This document shows, one piece after another, positions 1 through 7,779 of a stretch of DNA of 64,000 bases. The number at the start of each line of letters is the position of its first letter. The stretch's first letter is position 1. Below the pieces are notes generated by a model. It saw only the letters and a list, made by a program, of their open reading frames with translations, made no database searches and had not been told where the DNA came from. Source of the DNA: Rhodococcoides fascians A25f (lineage in GTDB: Bacteria > Actinomycetota > Actinomycetes > Mycobacteriales > Mycobacteriaceae). The DNA lies in assembly GCF_000760935.2 (NCBI RefSeq), contig NZ_CP049744.1:4123501-4187500 (forward strand), in the 5' to 3' direction. The translations under genes were made by a program, and so were the position numbers.

Positions 1-63
1 CGGCTGCAGTGGGAGAAACGATCGACGAAGCAATCGACGCGGAGCCAGAAGGAGTCGGGCAGT

Positions 64-480
64 TCACCGATGCGTAGCAGATGCGTCGGCCTCGAACGGT
101 GCCCATGGGGTGTCTCGAAGCGCAGGACAGTGTTCGGGTGTCGGGTTGTGTGCAATGTCGATCATCCGATCGAGGACGTCACGCGTGGCGGCCAGATCGG
201 CCATGGCCGCGGTGATTCGGTCTCGTTCGACTCTCATGATCTCGAAGGCCTCGGGCGAGCTCTGGCCGCTGTCTATACACGGCAGGAGTTGCAGAATCTT
301 CCGACTCGAAAGACCAGCGGAGAAAAGTTGCTGGAGTAACTTCACGCGCTCGACGGCAGACTCAGGGTAGACGCGTTGTTCGCTGAAGGTACGTTCGGAC
401 GCCAGCAAGCCCTGCTCTTCGTAGTAGCGAAGAGCTCGCGTGCTCACTCCTGCCAGGTGTGCCACCTCGCCTATACGCAT
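64..480 (-). CDS. MerR-family transcriptional regulator
   Basis: A 138-residue MerR-type activator. The N-terminal winged helix-turn-helix begins MRIGEVAHLAGVS at residue 1 and continues through ALRYYEEQGLL, the signature of the family; the remainder is a helical dimerisation arm with a short polar tail. The ATG at 480 is chosen because it places the helix-turn-helix at the extreme N-terminus, as is usual; an upstream in-frame start would add seven atypical residues. It is divergent from the SDR gene at 612, and a near-perfect palindrome lies between them, so it most likely controls that gene and itself. The effector is unknown: there is no obvious metal-binding cysteine cluster (only two scattered cysteines), which argues against a metal sensor. 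Confidence 0.9.
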   Translation of the reverse strand: MRIGEVAHLAGVSTRALRYYEEQGLLASERTFSEQRVYPESAVERVKLLQQLFSAGLSSRKILQLLPCIDSGQSSPEAFEIMRVERDRITAAMADLAATRDVLDRMIDIAHNPTPEHCPALRDTPWAPFEADASATHR

Positions 481-523
481 CCAGTATCTCCCTCGGAGCA
501 ATATTTCGGTTCTTGGACTTGCC

Positions 524-541
524 CTTGACGTTAACGTGAAG
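524..541. promoter_or_regulatory. Palindromic MerR-type operator between MerR and SDR genes
   Basis: The 18-base stretch CTTGACGTTAACGTGAAG is an inverted repeat with one mismatch. It lies in the 131-bp divergent gap, 43 bases from the regulator start and 70 from the SDR start. The form CTTGACGTTAACGT is typical of sites bound by MerR-family proteins in the promoter spacer. The exact -35 and -10 hexamers cannot be fixed by eye. Confidence 0.65.
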
Positions 542-611
542 TTTTAGCCTTGTCGATGTCGGACCGATCAGGACCGAAGAAACGAAAATTCGCGAAGAAA
601 GCAAGGTCCCC

Positions 612-1337
612 ATGGACTTCTCCGACCAGATCGCCCTCGTCACCGGAGCCAACCGTGGCATCGGCCGTCACTTCGTCCTCGAACTGCTCGATCGAGGTGC
701 GGAGAAAATCTACGCGTCAGCTCGCAGACCCGAAATGCTCGACTTCGACGACAACCGGGTGGTGCCGTTGACGCTCGACTTGCTCGACAGCGAATCGGTG
801 AGAGCGGCGGCGTCGACGGCGTCCGATGTCACTCTGCTCGTCAACAATGCGGGCATCTCCACCGGCGCCGCGCTCGTCACCGGTGACCTCACCGAGGTTC
901 GACGCGAGATGGACACACACTTCTGGGGCACACTGCACGTCATTCGGGCATTCGCCCCGGTACTCGCAGCACAGGGTGGCGGCTCGATCGTCAACATCTT
1001 GTCGGCTCTATCTTGGTTCGCCACAACGGGATCCGGGGCCTACTCTGCCGCGAAGGCCGCCGAATGGAACATGACGAACGGTGTACGCCTGGAACTTGCA
1101 CCGCAAGGAACATTCGTACAGGGCGTACTTCTCGGCGCTGCAGATACCGACATCGCCGCCGGCTACGACGGACCGAAGATCGATCCCCGCACAGTGCCGC
1201 GTGCCGCCCTGGACGGTCTGGCGGCCGGCTCCATCGAAATCATCGTCGACGAATGGACCGCTATGGTGAAGTCCTCTCTCGCCGGCGATCCCGCAGCTTT
1301 CTATGCACAGATGGCCGAACTACTCGGAGCGAACTGA
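612..1337 (+). CDS. SDR family NAD(P)-dependent oxidoreductase
   Basis: A 241-residue short-chain dehydrogenase/reductase of classical length. The Rossmann nucleotide motif TGANRGIG is at residues 11-18, the NNAG motif at 78-81, a catalytic serine around 131 and the YSAAK catalytic Tyr144/Lys148 pair. These residues are intact, so the enzyme should be active on a carbonyl or alcohol substrate using NAD(H) or NADP(H) in the cytosol; the substrate cannot be inferred. It stands alone, divergent from the MerR regulator and downstream of the palindromic operator, implying inducible expression by that regulator. A gap of about 155 bases separates it from the convergent TetR gene. Confidence 0.92.
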   Translation: MDFSDQIALVTGANRGIGRHFVLELLDRGAEKIYASARRPEMLDFDDNRVVPLTLDLLDSESVRAAASTASDVTLLVNNAGISTGAALVTGDLTEVRREMDTHFWGTLHVIRAFAPVLAAQGGGSIVNILSALSWFATTGSGAYSAAKAAEWNMTNGVRLELAPQGTFVQGVLLGAADTDIAAGYDGPKIDPRTVPRAALDGLAAGSIEIIVDEWTAMVKSSLAGDPAAFYAQMAELLGAN

Positions 1338-1493
1338 CTTTCCATCCCAACTCCCGACCCCCAACCGAAAGGCACTGGGCGGGGCCATATGGATTCGATC
1401 CGAGAACTGTGGGGTGCACCGAACCGTTCGGTCAGGCGGAAGGGATGTGAGCGGCGAGGTGTCGCACTACGGAACCGCTCTTTTCACGCTCCC

Positions 1494-2210
1494 CTAGGTT
1501 CGATCCCGAGCCAGAATGCGTTCGAGGTAGTCGAGGTCCTCGCGGAGCATGGAGATGGCCCGTTCGGGCCCCTCGGGTACGACGGGCTTGCCGCTGTCCT
1601 GGGCAACGGTGCGCAGTGCCATGTCGGCGAGTTGGACGGCCACGCTCCGATCGGCGTCCGGATCACCGCTCTGATGCCACCAGGCGACCCAGTTCAGCAT
1701 GCCGATGATGCCGAGTGCCGCAGTACGCGGATCGACGGGTCTGAATTCCCCTGCCTTGACGCCGCTTTCGACGACCGTCACGAACTCCTTGAGGACGTGA
1801 CGTCGACTCTGCTGGTAGGTCCGAGAAATCTCTTCGGGGAGGTCGGCTTCCGACCTGATGATGAGCTTGAAGCGATCGGCGGTTTCAGCTTGGTTCAGGG
1901 CGATCGCGGTGGCCATCTTGCGAAGCTTCTCGGTGGGACCGAGATCGGATCGCTCGTTGATCTGGTGCAGAACTGCGGCAGGCGTCTCGGTGCTCTCACT
2001 GATCAGGCGCGACAGCAACTCGTCCTTGTTCGCGACGTAATGATAGAGCGCCGGCCGGGTGAGGCCCGTTGCGTCGGCGATGTCCTGGAGGGTCGTGCTG
2101 GCAAAGCCCTTCTCTGCGAACAACCGCGTGGCCTGGTCGAGAATCTGCTTCTCGACCAGCTCCCGACGCGGATTACGCGCCGCTCCTCGCTGTGAGTCCT
2201 CGCGTGTCAT
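1494..2210 (-). CDS. TetR-family regulator of the hyu catabolic locus
   Basis: A 238-residue TetR/AcrR repressor. The DNA-binding domain covers roughly residues 18-65 (ATRLFAEKGFASTTLQDIAD followed by GLTRPALYHYVANKDELL), and the rest is the helical ligand-binding and dimerisation region. The ATG at 2210 is preferred because it leaves a normal-length arm before the helix-turn-helix. It is the last gene of the leftward set, 25 bases downstream of the FAD monooxygenase, and so is probably co-transcribed. It is the obvious candidate to bind the twin palindromes in the hyuA/maleate-isomerase divergent promoter. The inducer is not known. Confidence 0.88.
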   Translation of the reverse strand: MTREDSQRGAARNPRRELVEKQILDQATRLFAEKGFASTTLQDIADATGLTRPALYHYVANKDELLSRLISESTETPAAVLHQINERSDLGPTEKLRKMATAIALNQAETADRFKLIIRSEADLPEEISRTYQQSRRHVLKEFVTVVESGVKAGEFRPVDPRTAALGIIGMLNWVAWWHQSGDPDADRSVAVQLADMALRTVAQDSGKPVVPEGPERAISMLREDLDYLERILARDRT

Positions 2211-2235
2211 GACCGAAGAATAACCGTCGCTGACG

Positions 2236-3765
2236 TCAACGACCGACAGACACGAGGTGGGTGCGCGCACCGACCAGACCTGCCACCGCGTCGGGCATCC
2301 ACTCTTCCGGTACGTCGACGACAACGAGTGCACTGGTGCTGCGCATCATTCGCTCCGCGACATCGAGTCGGGTCAGGACGTCATCACGCTCGCCGGACCC
2401 GGTCAGCCACACCGTGGTGCTTGCCCTGCACTCGTCGACAATGGCCGTGGCCTTCTCGTTCCACGCAGATTCGACGTCCACCGAGACCACCGTTGTCGTC
2501 GGCTCTTCGCGAAGATCGGACGGGGCGAATCGGTCGGGAAATAGCCGCCCGCCATGTTCGACGGGCCGCGAGAGGATCCAGCGCGACACGTCGACAGGAA
2601 CCTCCGAGTCTGCGGCAACCTGCGCGTAGCTCGCGATTCCCTTCCACGCCACCTCGGGAGCAGACTCGAGGAATCGCTCCAGGCCGACCTTTCCGGCGCG
2701 CGTCATGTACGCCACCATCAGTTGCTCCACGGGCAGATCCATCCGTTGCGGGAAGGATTCCCACCACTGTTCACTGCGCACGGCAATCTGCTGGAGGTGT
2801 TCGACTGCGGGGCGACGCACCCGTTCGTACTCGGTGAGGGCATCGCCGACGGTCGCAGCCGACGCCAGTGCAGCATCGAGGGCGATGGCATCTTCCATGG
2901 CCAACTTCGTTCCCGATCCGATCGAGTAATGGGCGGTGTGAGCGGCGTCCCCGAGGAGAACGACGTTGTCCACCGACCACTTTCGGCACTTGACGGTTCG
3001 AAACTGCATCCACCTGGTCCGGTTTCCGATGAGCCTGTGATCCTGGAGGGTGTCGGCAAAGGCCGTCTCGAGGTAGCGCAACGACGCCTCGTCACTGTCG
3101 GTCGGGTCGGTGGCAGCCGTCGTGACGTCGAAGCCCGCGCGGTGCCACGTGTCGAGATCCGTCTCGATCAGGAACGTACTGCGATCCGGCGCATAGGGAT
3201 ACGCGTGTGCGACGAAAGTGCCGTGCTCGGTGGTGACGGGTACGAAAATGGCGCTTGCCAGTGCGAAATCCGTTCCACACCAGAGGTAGAGGCCGGTTCC
3301 GGTGCTGATCTCGGTGCCGAACCCCGGGTCTGCAGTTCGCGTTGCGCTGTTGATTCCGTCCGAGGCGATGACGAGGTCGACATCGAGATCGCCCGGTTCA
3401 CGGCGTTCGCCGAATTCGAGCCGAACCCCTGCGTCACGCGCTTGCTCCTGCAGGACGGACAGCAGCGAGGTACGGGCCACAGCGAGCAGATCACCATGAG
3501 CCAACCGGGCGATCGACTCCCCCACCTGCATCGACATCTCGTGTGAATACGCCTGAGCAACAATTGCATCGAGTGACGCAGCGTCGGCCCGACGTAGATT
3601 CCGCTGCGTCCGTGAGGCGAGGCCGACTCCGAACCCGAACGTGGTGTCCGGTGAACTCTGTTCGTAGACGGTGATCTCCGCGGAGGGGTTGGACAGTTTC
3701 AGCAATCGTGCGGCGTAGAGGCCACCGGGGCCCCCGCCGATGACTGCGACGCGGTCGAGTTTCAT
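2236..3765 (-). CDS. FAD-dependent monooxygenase, salicylyl-CoA hydroxylase-like
   Basis: A 509-residue flavoprotein monooxygenase. It has GGGPGGLYAARLL (FAD ADP-binding, residues 10-22), an ASDGINS motif at 134-140, and LGDAAH at 271-276 followed by a glycine-rich FAD ribityl segment. The N-terminal pattern, including FGFGVGLASRTQRNLRRAD, resembles the hydroxylase half of salicylyl-CoA 5-hydroxylase and 2-aminobenzoyl-CoA monooxygenase. Unlike those bifunctional proteins it lacks the Old Yellow Enzyme half and carries only a roughly 110-residue C-terminal extension. The ATG at 3765 overlaps the ligase stop by four bases, so the two are translationally coupled. Hydroxylation of an aryl-CoA or aryl acid is inferred from family and neighbours; the substrate is unknown. 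Confidence 0.85.
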   Translation of the reverse strand: MKLDRVAVIGGGPGGLYAARLLKLSNPSAEITVYEQSSPDTTFGFGVGLASRTQRNLRRADAASLDAIVAQAYSHEMSMQVGESIARLAHGDLLAVARTSLLSVLQEQARDAGVRLEFGERREPGDLDVDLVIASDGINSATRTADPGFGTEISTGTGLYLWCGTDFALASAIFVPVTTEHGTFVAHAYPYAPDRSTFLIETDLDTWHRAGFDVTTAATDPTDSDEASLRYLETAFADTLQDHRLIGNRTRWMQFRTVKCRKWSVDNVVLLGDAAHTAHYSIGSGTKLAMEDAIALDAALASAATVGDALTEYERVRRPAVEHLQQIAVRSEQWWESFPQRMDLPVEQLMVAYMTRAGKVGLERFLESAPEVAWKGIASYAQVAADSEVPVDVSRWILSRPVEHGGRLFPDRFAPSDLREEPTTTVVSVDVESAWNEKATAIVDECRASTTVWLTGSGERDDVLTRLDVAERMMRSTSALVVVDVPEEWMPDAVAGLVGARTHLVSVGR

Positions 3766-5441
3766 CGTTGCCTCTCGAGCTTCGCGGCGATGTCCAGCCG
3801 CAAACGCTTCTTGTCGATCTTGTTGACGTTGGTTCGGGGAAGCGCGTCGAGCCATTCGAGGCGCTCCGGCCATTTGAACTTGGCCACACCGAGTCCCGTG
3901 AGATGGTCCTGCACGTCGGCCATCGTCAACGGGGCCCCGTCGGTGACGAGATACGCGCACGTCTTCTCGCCGAGTCGAGGGTCGGGCATCGCGACGACGG
4001 CCGCGCCCACGATGGCCGGATGGTCGAGCAGCAGAAGCTCCACTTCCTCGGCGTTGATCTTCTCGCCGCCGCGGTTGATGAGGTCTTTGATGCGCCCCTC
4101 GATCGTGACGTACCGCTCGCCGTCGACGACGGAGATCGACGCCAGATCACCGGTGCGGTAGAAGCCGTCGGTGGTGAAGGCAGTTCGATTGTGCTCGGGG
4201 GCACCGAAATACCCGGTGATCGTGTACGGCCCGCGGCAACACAATTCACCGACTTCCCCGTCGGGAACCTCGATCTCCGTGCCGGGATCGAGAATGCGCA
4301 CCTCGTCCTCCGCGCAGACAGGCGTGCCGACGGTGGTGATTCGAGCGTCGCGAGGGGCGGCGACCGGGGTGACGGTGAGCAGCCCCTCGGACATCCCGAA
4401 CAGCTGACCCGCCCAATGATCTCCGCCGTCGTCGACTCGGTCCATTAGTGCCGGTGACACTTTGGCACCGGACAGGATCACGTGCCGCAAACGCTCACGC
4501 ACGCGATCGAACTCGGGACTCGACACGGCCTGGTAATGACCGTGGCCGATCAACACCTCGGTGGCTTCCGCGCGCTCCATCAGGTCGAACGCCGATCCGA
4601 CGTCGGCGGTCGCGAGTACGAGGCACGCACCGACCGAATGCGAGGCGTGCAGACCGCAGGCAATCCCTGCGTTGTGCACGATGGGGATCAGATGGGCAAC
4701 GCGGCTGTCCGCGGTCCATTCGAGCCGTTGGGCGTACATGAGTGCGTTGTTCCAGTACTCGGCATGGATCCGTGGAATGACCTTGGGCACTCCCGTTGTC
4801 CCGCCGGACAATTGGAATGCAACCACATCCTCGGGATCCGTCTCGGCCTCGATGGCGTCGACGAGAGCTCGGGCCTCGGTGGGATCGATGTCGAGACCGA
4901 GGTCCTCCACGCGCAGTTCGTCGGTGTCCACCGCCCCGACTGTGACCACGTGGCGAACGGTCTCGCTGCCCGCGGCATGTTCGTGGGCGAACGAGACCAG
5001 ATCGAACGACGGCAGGCCGGCCTCGACGATATGCGCGACCGCGCCCACCGCAGCACCGATGTGCGCGATCTCGTGCATTCGGTGCGCGGCCAGTGTGGCG
5101 ACCGGAACCAGTCCGGCCTTGACGCAGCCGTACCAGGCCAGCACCGTCTCCAGCCGGTTCGTCAGTTGGAACAACACAGGGTCCAGGCGCGCCAGCCCCA
5201 GTCGCACCAAGCCTGCAGCGATGGCATCGGTCCGACGGTCGAGTTCGGCGAACGTCATCGCCCCCTCGGCGCTGATGATCGCGAGCCTGTCGGGATACCG
5301 AAGAGCGATGTCGCGGAACCGGCGACTTGTGGGAAGTGAACTCCACGAACCACTCCGGCGGTACTGCTGCGCGCGATCCTCCGGGTATCCCACGAGCCGG
5401 CCGTCCCAGTCCGAGTGGGTCGCGTCGGTGGTCACCGTCAT
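3762..5441 (-). CDS. Aryl acid-AMP/CoA ligase, EntE/DhbE-like
   Basis: A 559-residue adenylate-forming enzyme. The P-loop is SGGTTGVPK (residues 212-220), followed by a FGMSEG motif, the YRTGD ATP-binding aspartate, GGEKINAEEVE, and a C-terminal catalytic lysine region (NKIDKKRLR). The sequence around VAKFKWPERLEW matches the 2,3-dihydroxybenzoate/salicylate-AMP ligases. The aromatic pocket segment reads VHNAGIACG instead of the usual HNYPLSS-like residues, so the acid may differ from dihydroxybenzoate. The ATG at 5441 overlaps the hyuB stop by four bases, and the gene's own stop overlaps the monooxygenase start in the same way. There is no carrier-protein gene nearby, so CoA activation for catabolism is more likely than siderophore synthesis. 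Confidence 0.88.
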   Translation of the reverse strand: MTVTTDATHSDWDGRLVGYPEDRAQQYRRSGSWSSLPTSRRFRDIALRYPDRLAIISAEGAMTFAELDRRTDAIAAGLVRLGLARLDPVLFQLTNRLETVLAWYGCVKAGLVPVATLAAHRMHEIAHIGAAVGAVAHIVEAGLPSFDLVSFAHEHAAGSETVRHVVTVGAVDTDELRVEDLGLDIDPTEARALVDAIEAETDPEDVVAFQLSGGTTGVPKVIPRIHAEYWNNALMYAQRLEWTADSRVAHLIPIVHNAGIACGLHASHSVGACLVLATADVGSAFDLMERAEATEVLIGHGHYQAVSSPEFDRVRERLRHVILSGAKVSPALMDRVDDGGDHWAGQLFGMSEGLLTVTPVAAPRDARITTVGTPVCAEDEVRILDPGTEIEVPDGEVGELCCRGPYTITGYFGAPEHNRTAFTTDGFYRTGDLASISVVDGERYVTIEGRIKDLINRGGEKINAEEVELLLLDHPAIVGAAVVAMPDPRLGEKTCAYLVTDGAPLTMADVQDHLTGLGVAKFKWPERLEWLDALPRTNVNKIDKKRLRLDIAAKLERQR

Positions 5442-7759
5442 CGTTCGGCCACCGCCGGGAGCAATCGTGAGATCTCCAACGAATGATCGGGGTGATCGGC
5501 CGGGACGATTCCCGAGTACACGGCCGTCCAGCATCCCGGGCAGCACAGCTGACGGAACACGATGGGCGTGTCGACGTAGATGGACGGATCCGACGTCACC
5601 TGCGGCCCCGCCGCCGAGGACGGCCCCTCGTACCGAGCCAGATCCAATACGCCGCTGGTCTTCTCGTCACCGAGCAGTCGACCGCACTGTGCACAGGCGA
5701 TGACCCGAACGTCCCCGACGGTCACCTCGGACAGGTTGTCGTCGAGCCTGCGGGCAAGCGAGAGATCCATGATGGGAGCATCGGCGTGCTGGGTGGACCG
5801 CGTCCGTCGCTCGTCGATCATCTCTCGACGTCGTTGCGCAGTTGCTACCTCGTCCACCTTTCCCGCGTCGATCACCACGCCGTAGACCTCACTGGCACCG
5901 TCGGCAGTGACCTTGCCTTCACGCAGATCGACGCTGACCGCGGCCGGATCACGATGCAGCGGATCTCCGTAACCGCCGCCGCCCTGCCAATGCATGTACA
6001 GCACCTCACCGGGAGCGACATAGCTTTCGGCGTAGCACGCGCCGAATTCCTTTCCGCCGCCGAGCTCGTCGAGGGCTCCGGGGATTTTTCCCGCCGCGAA
6101 CTGCTCGATGACGTCGGTACTGCGCGCCAGAATTTCGAGTCCGGTGTTGCCGGGGTATCCGCCGGCGAGTCCGTTGTTCTGCGCCACTGCTTTACCCGCC
6201 GAGGCGAGGACGAGGCCCATCGGAAGCGAAGTGCCGTACGGCGTGACCGCGAGCGATGCACTCACGCCACCGCGTTGACGACCGGGTCCACCGGAGTCGG
6301 GTTCTTCACGACGCCACAGTGTGAGCAGCGGGTAGAGGAACTCGGTCATTTCCGTATCGGGAATGCGCCCCATCGGAATACAGAAGAGTCCGCCGGTGTC
6401 CATGCCGTCGGCGGTCGGGCGCGCGCCGTAACCGCCTGCCATCGGTTCCATCATGATGTTGAGGAACGGAACGGGTTGCTCTCCACGTTCGTCGAGGCCT
6501 GCGATCACGGCGGTGTCCCAGGTACCGCAGCACGCGGCCTGCACGCTCTTGCCGAGGTCGACCGATCGATCGAGCATCTGCGACAGGCATTCGGCGATGA
6601 GTGTTCCCGTCAGCCAAGCGGGCCCGATGGGACCACGGCTGACCGCCGCCGGGAAGCTCGCGTTGTTGATGGTGCCCTCTTCGGACACCAGGTCGAAGCA
6701 CCGCATCAATCCGCCTGCAGACCAGGGAATGTCGCCCGCGAGGATCGGAAGCAACGCGAGCATGACGCCGCCGCGCATACCTGCGTACGTGCAGTTGATG
6801 ACGCCCGTCTGCTTGTCGGTGCCGGTGAAGTCGAACGTGAGATGGTCGTCGGTCTTGCTCATCGCGACGGTGATCTTGTGAACCTCGCGGTCACCGATGT
6901 GCGACTGGTCCTGGTAGCCGGTGGCCTTCCATGTCCCGTCGGGCAGCGAGGAGAGCTTGCTGCGAAGGCGCACTTCGGCGTCGGTCATCATGCGCTTCAT
7001 GACGGCTTTGACGGTGTCGGCACCGTACTGCTCGATGACGGCCAGCATGCGGTTGCGGCCTACGGTGTTCGCGCCGATCTTGGCGCGCAGATCGAGCCCG
7101 ACCAGCATGGGAACACGGGAGCGTCGAACCCAGAGATCGGCGACGTCGCGCTGTAGCTCGTAGTCGCGGACGACCTTGACCGGTGGAGTCGGAAGCGACT
7201 CGGAGAACACGTCTTTCGCCGACGGGTCGAACGATCCGAGTCCGGAACCGCCGAGGTCGGGTTCGTGGCAGATCGCGCTGGTCCAGGCGAACAGCTTGCC
7301 CTCGTGAAAGATGGGCTGGTAGACGATGACGTCACTCTGATGCAGTCCCCCGCCGACCCATGGGTCGTTGCAGAGGAACATGTCACCCTCCACGATTCCC
7401 GGGTTGGTGGCGCGGTGCTGCAGGGTCCAGTAGATCGCCAGGTCGACGGCTCCGACGAGCATGGTGTTGTAGAGGCCCACCTGAACCTCTTGTCCCAGTT
7501 CGTCACTGATCGCGAAGTCGAAATCGTTCGCGTCGGTGACGATGGGTGAGCCCGACATTCGTTTGAGTGCCTCGCCCATCTCGTCGGTGACCGACCAGAG
7601 TCGGTGCCGGATGACCTCGTAGGTCAGCGGGTCGAGATCGTCGATCTGCTGCTGGGTGACGGTGTGCACCGGCAGAGTCGGCGGGAGGCTACGGGCGAGG
7701 GCGTCGGGGTCGACGGGGCGAGACGAGAAGATCTCGGACCCTGGAATTGCGGATGTCAT
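5438..7759 (-). CDS. Hydantoinase B/oxoprolinase-type carboxylase subunit with zinc ribbon
   Basis: A 773-residue HyuB-family subunit. Residues up to about 560 carry the conserved core (FCNDPWVGGGLHQSDV near the N-terminus, NGLAGGYPGN, MHWQGGGGYGDP). The C-terminal region holds a four-cysteine cluster, CAQCG at 689-693 and CCPGC at 739-743, resembling the small zinc-binding subunit of acetone/acetophenone carboxylases. HyuB proteins act with HyuA in ATP-driven hydrolysis of cyclic amides or carboxylation of ketones. The zinc ribbon leans towards the carboxylase branch, but this is inference. The gene starts 20 bases after hyuA and overlaps the ligase start (ATGA), so the four enzymes form one operon. 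Confidence 0.9.
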   Translation of the reverse strand: MTSAIPGSEIFSSRPVDPDALARSLPPTLPVHTVTQQQIDDLDPLTYEVIRHRLWSVTDEMGEALKRMSGSPIVTDANDFDFAISDELGQEVQVGLYNTMLVGAVDLAIYWTLQHRATNPGIVEGDMFLCNDPWVGGGLHQSDVIVYQPIFHEGKLFAWTSAICHEPDLGGSGLGSFDPSAKDVFSESLPTPPVKVVRDYELQRDVADLWVRRSRVPMLVGLDLRAKIGANTVGRNRMLAVIEQYGADTVKAVMKRMMTDAEVRLRSKLSSLPDGTWKATGYQDQSHIGDREVHKITVAMSKTDDHLTFDFTGTDKQTGVINCTYAGMRGGVMLALLPILAGDIPWSAGGLMRCFDLVSEEGTINNASFPAAVSRGPIGPAWLTGTLIAECLSQMLDRSVDLGKSVQAACCGTWDTAVIAGLDERGEQPVPFLNIMMEPMAGGYGARPTADGMDTGGLFCIPMGRIPDTEMTEFLYPLLTLWRREEPDSGGPGRQRGGVSASLAVTPYGTSLPMGLVLASAGKAVAQNNGLAGGYPGNTGLEILARSTDVIEQFAAGKIPGALDELGGGKEFGACYAESYVAPGEVLYMHWQGGGGYGDPLHRDPAAVSVDLREGKVTADGASEVYGVVIDAGKVDEVATAQRRREMIDERRTRSTQHADAPIMDLSLARRLDDNLSEVTVGDVRVIACAQCGRLLGDEKTSGVLDLARYEGPSSAAGPQVTSDPSIYVDTPIVFRQLCCPGCWTAVYSGIVPADHPDHSLEISRLLPAVAER

Positions 7760-7779
7760 GGTTCGGTTCTCCTGTGGTC

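Noticed and set aside
3762..5441. Siderophore synthesis role for the EntE-like ligase
   Set aside because: No isochorismate, carrier-protein or NRPS gene is near; the ligase is coupled to a flavoprotein hydroxylase and HyuAB, which fits catabolic CoA or AMP activation better.
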